A stretch of DNA of 64,000 bases from Solirubrobacterales bacterium (GTDB lineage Bacteria; Actinomycetota; Thermoleophilia; Solirubrobacterales; 70-9), in NCBI GenBank assembly GCA_035573435.1, contig DATMZR010000007.1:1-64000 (forward strand). Direction: 5' to 3'. The position numbers and the translations under genes are program-made. Positions 50,062-58,422 of this stretch are shown in pieces. The notes under the pieces are model-generated. The model searched no databases and was not told the DNA's origin. It saw only the letters and a program-made list of their open reading frames with translations. Position 1 is the stretch's first letter. Each line of letters begins with the position of its first letter.

Positions 50062-50966
50062 GGCGCCGTCCCCGTTCCCGGAATGAAGGTGTTGGCGTCC
50101 TTGCGGGCCTTCTCCGTCTGCTGCGCGGTGGATTCCTTCTGCTGCTGAAGCTGCTGCTGCCCGTCGGAGATCTGGCTTTGATCCGCGGTCGTGGCCGAGG
50201 AGTCCGATGCGGTCGGCTCGGAAGCCGGCGCCGCCGGCGCCGCCGGCGCCGCTGTTCCGGCGCTCGCGGGGACCGGTACCGCATCGAAGGCCGCCACGAT
50301 CGTGAACTTGGAGATGAAGTCACGGGTGCGGCAATCGCCCGCAGGGTTACTCGCGCCCGCGCCGCCAGATGAGCCTCCGGTCGCGCTATCGGGATCGGGG
50401 CGATCCGAGCTCAAGACCGAGACGCGAGTGACGCCGTCGATGTCCCTGAGCGCAGCGAGAAACCTCGCGACCGCGTCGTGACCAGCGCCGCAGCCCTCTA
50501 TCTGGAGCGATGGCCCCTGCACGCTTTCTGAGGTCGAGACGGCGGAGCCCGAGCTCGAGCTGGAGCCCGAGTCGTCGATCTGCACCTCCGGACTCACGGT
50601 GGCGGTGAGGTTGGTGAGCCAGACGTCCTCAGGAATCACGATCGCCAACTCGCGCAAGACGCGCTCCCAGTCGAAGCGGCTCCGGGCCAGCGTGTCGACC
50701 GTCAGTGCACGCGCTTGCTGGAGCGAGGCGAAGTTGGCGAAGGCACTGACGCGCTCGGCCTGTACCTCTGCCTCCGCCAGCTGGCTCTCGAGGCTGGACT
50801 TCTCGGCCTCCCGGTCGGAGATCTGGTTGTTCGTGAGCACAACGCCGGTGACCCCCACCAGCGCCGCAGCCAGCACCGCGACGATCACATAGGAGAGCAC
50901 GCCCGCGCGCATGGGCGCCTTCTCGCCGCGGCGCGCCTCGGGCGGAATCAGGTTGACCGGACGCAT
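50058..50966 (-). CDS. pilN: PilN-like type IV pilus assembly protein
   Basis: 302 residues. Begins MRPVNLIPPEARRGEK, the PilN N-terminal motif that docks in PilM, then a membrane helix (LSYVIVAVLAAALVGVTGVV), a coiled coil and a domain with RFDWERVLRELAIVIPEDVW and LTNLTATVS typical of PilN. The C-terminal 90 residues are Ala/Pro/Ser/Gln-rich and contain an APAAP repeat. ATGA overlap with pilO. Confidence 0.88.
   Translation of the reverse strand: MRPVNLIPPEARRGEKAPMRAGVLSYVIVAVLAAALVGVTGVVLTNNQISDREAEKSSLESQLAEAEVQAERVSAFANFASLQQARALTVDTLARSRFDWERVLRELAIVIPEDVWLTNLTATVSPEVQIDDSGSSSSSGSAVSTSESVQGPSLQIEGCGAGHDAVARFLAALRDIDGVTRVSVLSSDRPDPDSATGGSSGGAGASNPAGDCRTRDFISKFTIVAAFDAVPVPASAGTAAPAAPAAPASEPTASDSSATTADQSQISDGQQQLQQQKESTAQQTEKARKDANTFIPGTGTAP
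50224..50250. repeat. Three tandem copies of a 9-bp unit inside pilN
   Basis: GCCGGCGCC repeats three times without change, coding for an Ala-Pro-Ala stretch in the extracytoplasmic tail of PilN. Such in-frame repeats can vary in copy number without shifting the frame. Confidence 0.8.
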
Positions 50967-50969
50967 GCC

Positions 50970-52136
50970 TCAATCCCCCAGGGCAAGGCCGAGTGAAACG
51001 GTCAAGCGAGCTGCCTCAGCCTTGTCCAGATGGGCCAGAGCCAGAGGCCGCCCGATCTCGCACCGCTGGCCGAGGTCGTGTTGGAGGCGCTCGACGAGGC
51101 CGGGGATGGTGGTCCCAGGGCCGCAGGCCACCATGCCTTCAATCGGCACGGCTCCCTCTTGGGCTGCGTAATACTCGAGCGACAGGCGAAGCTCGTCCGC
51201 AAGCCGCGATGCCCCTTCGGCCAGCGCCTCGCGGGCAGCGCCGATCGTCTCCGGGTCGCCATCAACCCCCTCGAGCGGCTGCTCCATTCCCACGTGGTCA
51301 AGCCACTGGCGGGCATGGTCGAGGCTGAGCTCACGCCGCTCGGCGAGCCTCTGGGCGATGCCCTGGACCCCAAATGGCGAGACACGGGTGAACAGGCAGG
51401 TGGCACCCCGGGCCACCGCGAGGTTCATGACGTCACCGAGGTTGCAGTAAAGCCTTGCCGGAGCGTGCTGCTCCGGCGCCAGCTCGGCGGCAACGGCCTC
51501 GCCTTGCTGGACGTGTTCGGCGATCCGGTCCTCATAGGACGGCGGGCCATACCCAGGGGCATCGACAAAATCGCTCGGCTCGACCGGGGGATGGGCCTCA
51601 TGGGCGAGCGCGCGAATCATCCCGAACGCCGAGAGGTCAATCCCGACCGGTCGCAGGCCCGCCCGGTTCATAGCCTCCATCAGCCCGCCGAGCATGTCGC
51701 GGCGCGCCGCCACCGCCACCACTTCCACCTGACGCTCACCATTCGCGCCAGTCGAATGTCCCACCACCTGCCAGTCGAGCACTGCCTGCTCCAGCGGCAT
51801 CGGGATGTGGTCCTGGGCCTGGAAGCGGATTGCCGTCTCCAACTCGCTCGGGTTCTCGATCAGCGGCAAGCGAAGCGTCCGCACCGCCACCCGTTGGCTG
51901 GCGAGTCCGAGCCGAACGGTTTTCGAGAGCTTGTGCCTGGAGAACAGCTCCTTGAGCGCGTCGCCCAGTGCCTCGGGGTCGGACACCTCGCCCTCGTGGA
52001 AGACTCCGGCGCCAAGCGGGGCGACGCCGAACTTGGTGACCGCCGAGTCGCCGTTGGACCCAAGCTCGATCGCTGCCGCGCTTCCGGCCTCCACGTCGAG
52101 GCCGACGATTGCCTTGTTCTTGTTCGTCGAAAGCAT
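50970..52136 (-). CDS. pilM: PilM-like actin-fold pilus assembly ATPase
   Basis: 388 residues. VGLDVEAGSAAAIEL is the phosphate-1 motif, RLPLIENPSELETAIRFQAQ and IPMPLEQAVLDWQVVG match PilM, GIDLSAFGMIRAL is in place of the second phosphate loop, and VACGPGTTIPGLVERLQHDL matches the adenosine motif. Binds ATP and the PilN N-terminus on the cytoplasmic side. It opens the pilMNO run; the 144-bp gap to pilD (52137-52280) should hold its promoter, but no clear hexamers were found. Confidence 0.92.
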   Translation of the reverse strand: MLSTNKNKAIVGLDVEAGSAAAIELGSNGDSAVTKFGVAPLGAGVFHEGEVSDPEALGDALKELFSRHKLSKTVRLGLASQRVAVRTLRLPLIENPSELETAIRFQAQDHIPMPLEQAVLDWQVVGHSTGANGERQVEVVAVAARRDMLGGLMEAMNRAGLRPVGIDLSAFGMIRALAHEAHPPVEPSDFVDAPGYGPPSYEDRIAEHVQQGEAVAAELAPEQHAPARLYCNLGDVMNLAVARGATCLFTRVSPFGVQGIAQRLAERRELSLDHARQWLDHVGMEQPLEGVDGDPETIGAAREALAEGASRLADELRLSLEYYAAQEGAVPIEGMVACGPGTTIPGLVERLQHDLGQRCEIGRPLALAHLDKAEAARLTVSLGLALGD

Positions 52137-52280
52137 GCTTGCTTCAGCCCAGGGGACGGAGGACCGCCACGGGCACTAGATCGACCGAAACAGGCGATCC
52201 CTTGAAATTGCGAGCGCGTCTTGAATAGGCCTCGGCTCCAAGGGTCTCTGCGGGAAGGCGTACGAGGGCTGGGGGCGGCC

Positions 52281-53045
52281 CTAGTCCTGAAAGAAGCTAT
52301 GCACGTACCAGTCGACCATCGCGTCGCCGAACCAGAGGCTGACCACCCCACCCAGAGCCAGGAACAACCCGAAGGGAATCGTCTCCTTGCGTGCCGCGGC
52401 GCCCCGGAGGCCGATCAGCACCAGCCCGACGAGCGCCCCGGCGGCGAAGGCGATCAGCAGGGCGGGCGCGACCGCCCGGCCCAGGTAGATGCCCATGACC
52501 GCGACGAGCTTCACGTCCCCCATGCCCATCCCCCGGGGGTACACCAGCGCGACGCAGAGCAGAAAGCCGCCGGCCGCCACGGCGGCGATGCCGCGCTCGG
52601 CCAGGCTCCCCGGGTCGGTGGCGGCGGCGATTGCCGCCCCGAGTATGGCCCCCACCAGCAAGACCGCGTTGGGGATCACGCGGCGCTCGAGGTCCGTGAG
52701 GGTGATCGTCACAAGCAGGGTGCAGAACGTGAGCCCCAGGGCGAGCTCGCCGAGGTCGTCCGTGCCGAGGATCAGGACCGTGGCCGCGAACAGGGCCGCC
52801 ATCGCCAGCTCGGTGAGCGGGTAGCGCGGGGAGATCCGTTCGCCACAGCCGCGGCAGCGGCCGCGCAGGAGCAGCCAGGAGAACACCGGCACGTTGTCAT
52901 AGGCGGCGATCGTCGCTCCGCAGCCCGGGCAGCGGGAGCGCCCGCCGACGACGGACTCGCGCCGCGGCACCCGGTGGGCGACGACCGTCGCAAAGCTGCC
53001 CAGCGCCAGACCGGCACAGGAGAGGAGCGGTAGGAGCGGCGTCAT
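52281..53045 (-). CDS. pilD: Prepilin peptidase (A24 family)
   Basis: 254 residues, about eight helices. Cuts and N-methylates prepilins. The cytoplasmic loop carries SRCPGCGATIAAYDNVPVFS and RGRCRGCGERISPRYPLTEL, a four-Cys zinc site with the methylase region. Catalytic aspartates appear in LTDLERRVIPN and GMGMGDVKLVAVMG. It should process PilA, the PilV-like and PilW-like proteins next to it, and perhaps the Flp pilin at 3.2 kb. Confidence 0.95.
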   Translation of the reverse strand: MTPLLPLLSCAGLALGSFATVVAHRVPRRESVVGGRSRCPGCGATIAAYDNVPVFSWLLLRGRCRGCGERISPRYPLTELAMAALFAATVLILGTDDLGELALGLTFCTLLVTITLTDLERRVIPNAVLLVGAILGAAIAAATDPGSLAERGIAAVAAGGFLLCVALVYPRGMGMGDVKLVAVMGIYLGRAVAPALLIAFAAGALVGLVLIGLRGAAARKETIPFGLFLALGGVVSLWFGDAMVDWYVHSFFQD

Positions 53046-53097
53046 GGTCTCGGCAAGGTCGCGATGGTCGCGCTCGAATCGGACGGCACCGGAGCCC

Positions 53098-54465
53098 TCA
53101 GGGCAGCGGCGTGGTGGTCTGGACCTCCAGCCGCGACGGGTAATCCGGGTGGTCGTACATGAACTCGAGGACGTCGCCTGTGGTGCCGTTTCGGCGCACG
53201 GCGATCTCCACCCCGACCCGCTGTCCCACGAGCGCCACGGTCGCCGATGAGAAGCTCATCGGAACGCGCCGCCGCGTCCAGGCGCCGGCGGGCCAAGGGT
53301 TCTCCGAGTAGACGAAGAAGGCGTTCGGCGGACTCGTGAGATCGACCAGCTGCGTGTCGCAGGGAGCCGGCAGGGGTGTGCACTCCGCGGTGGTCTCCTT
53401 GCGAATGAAGACGAACACGCAGATCGTCCCCTGGGCGTTGACGTTGTTGATCGTCCGCGTATAGAACTCGAGCGTCGCCTGCCCATTCATCTGGAAGACC
53501 TGTTGCAGGGGCTGGCTGACCCAGCGATGGATCTTGTACTGGGGATTGGCGCCGCCGCTGTAGCTGCAGCCGTTGACGTCTTGGCGCAGGAGCTGGAGGC
53601 CCTTGTCCTGGTCGGGATTCAGGCTGGGCTCGACGTCGTTCGCATAGTCGTAGAGAGCCGGAATGTTGGGGTCGTTAGGGTCGGCGTCCGGTGGAGCCTC
53701 GGTGTAGAGGCCGTCGGGCTTCTTCGGATTGGGGTCGCTGCAGTCTCCCCAGGTCTGATGCTCGGCGTGGTCTTGCGTGATGTCCTCGCGCGAGGCGTGG
53801 TTGCAGGTCGTGTCGGAGAGGAAGAACTGCTGGGCCGTCTGTGATGGCCCGCCTGCGCCCGGGTCGTTGCTGGTCTCGGTCGAAGCGTCTGGGTCACTGA
53901 CGTTGGACTGAACCTCGGTGTAAGCGCGGGTGGTCGAGATGGGGGCGTTGTCGAGCGTGACGATCACTGCCACCCGCTTGTAGTCGTGAGGGCCGGGACA
54001 GGCGTCGATGCCGCTGTTCGGGACCAGCTGGCAGTTAGGATCGTTTCGCCAGACCACGTAGCGGTAGACCTTGCCCTTGATGTCACCGCTGGTGAACGAG
54101 GTCGGCCCTGGGCTCACAGTCCCCGCGGTGAGCCCGCCGATGTTCTTGACCGCCATCTCGGCGTAGTCGGACGGCGTGTTGCCGTCCCAGCCGAGCGCGA
54201 AGTCGCTGCCGCTAACCCGGTAGCGAGGATCCTTCGGATCGGTCGAATGGCCCGGGGTGGCCGTCAGCGCAACGTCCTCGTAGTCCAGGTGGCGTATCTG
54301 CTCGAGCTCGCGCTGGGCCCGGTTGATGGCCACCTGCGTCTGCTCGGCGCGGAAGGTGTTCCGCGTCGAGGTATCGACGACGCCGAGTACGGCCATGGCG
54401 CCGATGGCGAGGACGAGGACGGCGACCAGGGTCTCGATGAGCGCGAACCCGTCCTGGCGCCTCAT
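53098..54465 (-). CDS. Very large PilV-like minor prepilin
   Basis: 455 residues. Class III-type prepilin start: MRRQDG/FALIETLVAVLVLA, with Glu at +5 after cleavage. PilV-like minor pilins are usually 120-200 residues, so about 300 extra residues are present. The distal part has an Asp/Asn/Pro-rich segment (residues 190-275) and a beta-sandwich-like domain (QATLEFYTRTINNVNAQGTI, RVGVEIAVRRNGTTGD) with several cysteines. A tip adhesin is my inference. The ATGA overlap with the PilW-like gene links them. Confidence 0.82.
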   Translation of the reverse strand: MRRQDGFALIETLVAVLVLAIGAMAVLGVVDTSTRNTFRAEQTQVAINRAQRELEQIRHLDYEDVALTATPGHSTDPKDPRYRVSGSDFALGWDGNTPSDYAEMAVKNIGGLTAGTVSPGPTSFTSGDIKGKVYRYVVWRNDPNCQLVPNSGIDACPGPHDYKRVAVIVTLDNAPISTTRAYTEVQSNVSDPDASTETSNDPGAGGPSQTAQQFFLSDTTCNHASREDITQDHAEHQTWGDCSDPNPKKPDGLYTEAPPDADPNDPNIPALYDYANDVEPSLNPDQDKGLQLLRQDVNGCSYSGGANPQYKIHRWVSQPLQQVFQMNGQATLEFYTRTINNVNAQGTICVFVFIRKETTAECTPLPAPCDTQLVDLTSPPNAFFVYSENPWPAGAWTRRRVPMSFSSATVALVGQRVGVEIAVRRNGTTGDVLEFMYDHPDYPSRLEVQTTTPLP

Positions 54466-55046
54466 CGGTTCCTCAGATCCACGCCGTCCTCGAGAGTGAC
54501 GGCGTCGTCACCGCCCTCTGCGGGGAAGACGAGTCTCATGGTGACGTAATCCGGGTTCGCGCTGTCGGGCAAGTAGCCGAACACCGCACTGCTCGAGAGT
54601 CCGCCGACGAGACGTTCCGTTGTGGTCATCCCCGGCTGCCCGGCCAAGGGGGCCTCCGTGCGGTCACACGCGCCGGCGGCACATGTGTACGCGACTTTGC
54701 AGGCGATCGCAGGCTTCGCCGGATTGGTTTCCGGTGCGCCACCGCATTGGGTGCGCCGCACGTAGGTGTCGAAGGTGATCGACTGCGAAGTGGGCGCCGG
54801 CGACTGCTCCACTCGAGAGCTTTGCCGCAGCTCTCGCGCAAATCGCTCTTGGAGCACGCGTCCCTGCTGAATGGCGAAGTCGCGGTCGCTGACGCGGGGT
54901 TGACTCTTGACCGCGACGATGAGCAATGCCATCCCGGCGCTCAGCACGACCAAAAGCATCATCGTGAAGACCAAGAGCTCGACCATCGAGACGCCGCGCT
55001 CGCTCTTCAACGCCTGGATCCCGCTTTTCACCCTCGCCTTGTCCAT
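54462..55046 (-). CDS. PilW-like minor prepilin
   Basis: 194 residues. Prepilin site SERG/VSMVELLVFTMMLLV with Glu at +5, after a 18-residue leader. A long N-terminal helix (DRDFAIQQGRVLQERFAREL) and a beta domain with four cysteines (TQCGGA, ACKVAYTCAAGACDRTEA) follow. Translated first of the pair with the PilV-like gene. A minor pilin that probably primes assembly. Confidence 0.85.
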   Translation of the reverse strand: MDKARVKSGIQALKSERGVSMVELLVFTMMLLVVLSAGMALLIVAVKSQPRVSDRDFAIQQGRVLQERFARELRQSSRVEQSPAPTSQSITFDTYVRRTQCGGAPETNPAKPAIACKVAYTCAAGACDRTEAPLAGQPGMTTTERLVGGLSSSAVFGYLPDSANPDYVTMRLVFPAEGGDDAVTLEDGVDLRNR

Positions 55047-55189
55047 GACCAGCCAACCCGCCGTTCGCCGGGGTCGCCAGATTGATCGGCGCCCCAGCCG
55101 CGAAACTCAAGTTCGGGCGCTCGTCGGCCTTCCGGGTCGCGCGCACCACTACCAACCCCCTAAACGCAAAGCCGACCCGGAGAAACGAA

Positions 55190-55211
55190 GGGCGGGCCCG
55201 CAGGCCCGCCC
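55190..55211 (-). terminator. Rho-independent terminator of pilA
   Basis: GGGCGGGCC (55190-55198), loop CGCA, GGCCCGCCC (55203-55211). On the minus strand the stem is followed by TTCGTTTCT, a fair U-rich tail. It is 42 bp past the pilA stop, so the abundant pilin message would end here before the minor-pilin genes. Confidence 0.8.
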
Positions 55212-55253
55212 GTTCGAATCAGATCCGGCTCCCTGCCGGGTACTAGCTGGGGA

Positions 55254-55697
55254 CTAGTCCCAGTGCCCGCCCGTCGGGCAGCCGGCGTCCCCGCCTGTGT
55301 TACAGGTGAGGTCGGTAGTGCCGCCGGCGTTCCGGGTGACGCTAAACGTGTTCCCGGTGTCCGACGTCGCCGTGACCGTGTAGGTGTCGGCAGTCACGTT
55401 CGACACCGCGAGCGTCGCTCCGGTGAGCGTCTCCTCGACGTTCTGCAGGTTGGCCACCGTGACACCGCCGGCACCGTTGTACGCGCCGTTGTTGTCAGTC
55501 GCGATCGTCTCCGCGGCCGTCTCGGCCGTCCGTGCGTAGGTCTTGGCCTGCGCGTCGCGAGCCTTGTCCCTCTGGTTGAAGAACGCGGGGATCGCGATCG
55601 CGGCCAGGAGTCCCAGAATGAGCATGACGACCAGGAGCTCGACCAGCGTGAAACCGGACTCGTCCCGTGCCATCCTCTGACGCAGCTTGAGGAGCAT
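55254..55697 (-). CDS. pilA: Major type IV pilin precursor
   Basis: 147 residues from ATG 55697, chosen for GGGAGGGAG upstream; an earlier ATG-like start at 55730 is less likely. Leader MLLKLRQRMARDESG is cut before FTLVELLVVMLILGLLAAIA, with Glu at +5. The head is Thr/Ala/Asn-rich with a Cys pair near the C-terminus (DLTCNTGGDAGCPTGG) that would make the D-loop. Own terminator and own promoter region suggest separate, strong expression. Confidence 0.93.
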   Translation of the reverse strand: MLLKLRQRMARDESGFTLVELLVVMLILGLLAAIAIPAFFNQRDKARDAQAKTYARTAETAAETIATDNNGAYNGAGGVTVANLQNVEETLTGATLAVSNVTADTYTVTATSDTGNTFSVTRNAGGTTDLTCNTGGDAGCPTGGHWD

Positions 55698-55814
55698 GTA
55701 CTCCCTCCCAAATGGTTCGTTTCCCGCCAAGCCCCATTCCGGGACTGGCCTTTCATGTTCCCCTTACTCGGTTTCTGGTAGCTGGAGCTTGAGTTTCTGA
55801 GGGGTACATCCGTC

Positions 55815-55838
55815 CACCTAGGGGCTGGCCCCTAGGTG
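55815..55838. promoter_or_regulatory. 10-bp perfect inverted repeat upstream of pilA
   Basis: CACCTAGGGG (55815-55824), CTGG loop, CCCCTAGGTG (55829-55838). It lies 25 bp after the stop of the twin-HTH regulator gene and about 120 bp upstream of the pilA start. Terminator of the regulator gene or operator/attenuator of pilA. No T-run. Confidence 0.55.
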
Positions 55839-55862
55839 TGAACGCAGGGGGGATGGCAATGG

Positions 55863-57029
55863 TCAGCGCGCCGGATGTCCCTCGAGCCAGCGCTCCACCA
55901 CTGCGCCGACCTGCTCGACGGCCGCCTCTGGCCTGGCGCCCTGGTCGCGCAGGGTCCGCCACACCTCGAGATCGGTGAGAGCCCGCAGGGACGCCACCGA
56001 GAGGCTGCCAGGCAGCTGTGAGCGCAGCGCCTCGGTGACCAGCGCGTCCAGCGAGGCGTCGAGTTGGTCCATCGCCTCGCGTAGGGCCGGCACCTCCGCC
56101 TGCTCCCTCCGTGCGACCGCGATGCCGTCGGCACCGCGCTCGTAGATGGAGAAAAGCGTCTCCACCAGGCGCCGGATCCGCTCCTGCTCGGAGGAGGCTC
56201 CGGCGAAGATGTCGCGGGCCCGGTCCGGCGGGGGCATGCGAAGGCTCTCCAGAAAGTGCGCACCACAGCTTCGGACCAGGTCGTCGAGCGTGGGGAACAT
56301 GGCCTCGACCGTCTCGATGGGCACCTCCGCGCCTGCCGCAATCTCCGGCCAGGTGGTGGCCTGGATGCCCTTGAAGCTGTGGAGCTCCAGGGTGCACTCG
56401 ATGATCCGTTCGCGGGTGGGATCGACCTCGCGACGCGGTCCGGGCTGATCGCCGCCCGCGCCCTCGAAGCCGCGGCGGATCGCCTCGAGCCAGAAGGAGG
56501 CGGTGTCAGGGGGCGTGGCCTCGGGCGCCTGCTCGAGGGCGCGCCGCCCTCGCGGGCTCAGCGCCCAGAACACCTGCCGGCCCAACTTGCGGCGGGTCAC
56601 GAGCCCGCTGTCCAGCAGCCGGCGGCCGGTGCGGCTGACCTGGGTCTCGTCGGTCTCGAGGAGCCGGCGCAGCTCCCGGCTGCCAAGTTGGGGCGAGCCC
56701 TCGAGCAAGCCCAGGAACTCGTGCGCCTGCGTGCCCTGCGCCACGCCCGCAGGAGAGGCTACGCGCTCGAGCCCCCAGTGGGCAAAGGCGATCGCGGCGT
56801 CGAGCCAGCTGAGCAGCTGCTCCTTCTCCTTCTCGCCGGCGCGGGCCCGCGCGTCGCGGAGGGCATCGAGCGCGGAGCCGAGCGTCTGGGTGTCGGCCTC
56901 GAGCACGGCGTCCACCAGCCCCAAAGCAACGGCGTCCAGGCGACCCGGCTCGTGCTCGAGGCTCGCGATCCGGCGGACGAGGGCACTCGAACGGGGATTA
57001 CCGCGCTGGTCTACGGTGATTGCGTTCAC
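55863..57029 (-). CDS. Twin-HTH transcriptional regulator (MarR-like winged helix + TetR)
   Basis: 388 residues from GTG 57029; GTG 57035 is equally possible. Residues about 100-170 look like a winged helix (GSRELRRLLETDETQVSRTG, RRLLDSGLVTRRKLGRQVFW). Residues about 200-380 are TetR-like: DPTRERIIECTLELHSFKGI, TTWPEIAAGAEVPIETVEAM and FPTLDDLVRSCGAHFLESLR, then a ligand domain. Two DNA-binding folds in one chain are uncommon. Starts 31 bp from the divergent hydrolase gene over an AT-rich, repeat-bearing gap, so autoregulation and control of that gene are likely. Confidence 0.8.
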   Translation of the reverse strand: MNAITVDQRGNPRSSALVRRIASLEHEPGRLDAVALGLVDAVLEADTQTLGSALDALRDARARAGEKEKEQLLSWLDAAIAFAHWGLERVASPAGVAQGTQAHEFLGLLEGSPQLGSRELRRLLETDETQVSRTGRRLLDSGLVTRRKLGRQVFWALSPRGRRALEQAPEATPPDTASFWLEAIRRGFEGAGGDQPGPRREVDPTRERIIECTLELHSFKGIQATTWPEIAAGAEVPIETVEAMFPTLDDLVRSCGAHFLESLRMPPPDRARDIFAGASSEQERIRRLVETLFSIYERGADGIAVARREQAEVPALREAMDQLDASLDALVTEALRSQLPGSLSVASLRALTDLEVWRTLRDQGARPEAAVEQVGAVVERWLEGHPAR

Positions 57030-57051
57030 GGCCACCAGGCTATCACAGCGT

Positions 57052-57077
57052 GTCAACTATATGTCAAGTGACTATAT
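57052..57077. promoter_or_regulatory. AT-rich repeat element in the divergent promoter
   Basis: GTCAACTATAT (57052-57062) is followed by GTCAAGTGACTATAT (57063-57077): two GTCAA...CTATAT units, the second holding a GTCA-AG-TGAC inverted repeat. Read on the minus strand there are two TTGAC boxes. The element spans the start of the hydrolase gene and lies 23 bp from the regulator start. Strikingly AT-rich for this genome. Confidence 0.5.
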
Positions 57078-58389
57078 CGACTACTCCGATCTCTTCTGCG
57101 AGCTGTTCGACGGGATCGATCTAACCGAGTTCCGTGCCCACGGTGAGAGCTGGCTCCTCGATCCGCAGGTTCAGTCCGCCGCCGCGGCCGTGGAGGCGGC
57201 CGCGCTCGCGGCCGAGCCGATAGACGTCCGGCACCCCTTCGCTGCCCTGCTCGGCCTCGACGCGGCTCTGGCCCGGGCCAACCCGCTTCTGGGTGGCCCG
57301 GCGCCGCCTGCCCTCAGCGAGTACGCCCTCCGCTACGCCGAGAGCGGACGCTTCGACTCCGGGGGCAAGCCGGGCGCCCTGCTCCCCCGCTTCGCCCGGC
57401 CCGGTCGCCGTGGCCAGCTGCCCCAGGACCTCGCGGACACGTTCGGCGCGCTGGTGCGCGTGCGCGGAGCTGACTGGGACGCCTGCGATCACGCCACTCT
57501 TCCCCCCCATGCCCGACTGACTCGCCTGGACCGCGAGGCCGGCCTGCGGGTGGCCACCGCGCCGATGATTCGTGACCCGAACGAGCTCGAGTGGGAGGTG
57601 GAGGAGCGCGGCGGGGTGCGCTTCTATCGGATCCACCCCGCCGACCACGAGGCGACCAGGCACCGGGTGGAGCGGGTGATCGCGGGCTGGGACAAGCGCG
57701 ACGTGGCGATCGGCATGGTGCCCGAGCTCTGCCTCTCCCCCGCCCTGCTCCAAAGCTGGCAGAGCGCCCTACGCGAGCGGGAGCGCGCGGCCACCAGCAA
57801 GCTACGCATGGTCGTGGCAGGCAGCGGAAACGTGGAGGAGACCACGCCCCCGGTCAACTCGGCGGTGCTGCTCGACGCGCGCACCGGCGAGGCGCTCGCG
57901 CGCCAGCGCAAGGTCCATCCGTTCAACTTCTCCCAGGCGGACCTGGAGCTATGGGGCCTCGACGGGCGGTTGAGCGCTCCGATCGACGAGGACCTGACCC
58001 GCGGCGAGCGCGTGTGCGTGGTGGAAACGGGCGGGGCGCGGCTGGCGGTGCTGGTCTGTGAGGACCTGGCGCGCCTGCACGCCTTCGCGGCGGCGCTCCA
58101 TGGGCATGGGGTGTCGCTGATCCTGGTGCCGGTGTTCGCCCGCCCCACCAAGGACCGGCGCTGGGAGCGCTCGCGGGCGGAGGTTTACAGCGACGCCATC
58201 GGTTCAAGCGTGGTGGTGGCCAACAGCCTGGTGATGGCTTCGATCCTCCGCACTCCACCGCCGGTAGGCACGGCGATCGCGGTGGCGCCCGGCGAGGCGG
58301 CCGTGGGTCACGCAGCCGCGCCCGACGACGTGGTGGTGTTCACCCTTGAGGGCGGAGCGCCGCGCGTGGCGCACGAGCAATCGGGCTGA
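57061..58389 (+). CDS. Carbon-nitrogen hydrolase (nitrilase superfamily)
   Basis: 442 residues from ATG 57061. The catalytic triad of the superfamily is visible: Glu in GMVPELCLSPALL, Lys in RQRKVHPFNF and Cys in AVLVCEDLARLHAF. The first 170 residues are a helical extension not in standard nitrilases. The family cleaves C-N bonds of nitriles, amides or carbamoyl groups; similar extended forms are annotated only as hydrolases. It is the only plus-strand gene within the pilus cluster. Leaderless expression is possible. Confidence 0.85.
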   Translation: MSSDYIDYSDLFCELFDGIDLTEFRAHGESWLLDPQVQSAAAAVEAAALAAEPIDVRHPFAALLGLDAALARANPLLGGPAPPALSEYALRYAESGRFDSGGKPGALLPRFARPGRRGQLPQDLADTFGALVRVRGADWDACDHATLPPHARLTRLDREAGLRVATAPMIRDPNELEWEVEERGGVRFYRIHPADHEATRHRVERVIAGWDKRDVAIGMVPELCLSPALLQSWQSALRERERAATSKLRMVVAGSGNVEETTPPVNSAVLLDARTGEALARQRKVHPFNFSQADLELWGLDGRLSAPIDEDLTRGERVCVVETGGARLAVLVCEDLARLHAFAAALHGHGVSLILVPVFARPTKDRRWERSRAEVYSDAIGSSVVVANSLVMASILRTPPPVGTAIAVAPGEAAVGHAAAPDDVVVFTLEGGAPRVAHEQSG

Positions 58390-58422
58390 ACCGCCGCAAG
58401 CGGGCGGCCACCACCAGGACGG

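Noticed and set aside
50100-50260. A possible frameshift or phase-variable tract in pilN at the GCCGGCGCC repeats
   Set aside because: The unit is 9 bp, so copy changes keep the frame; it only changes the Ala/Pro linker length.
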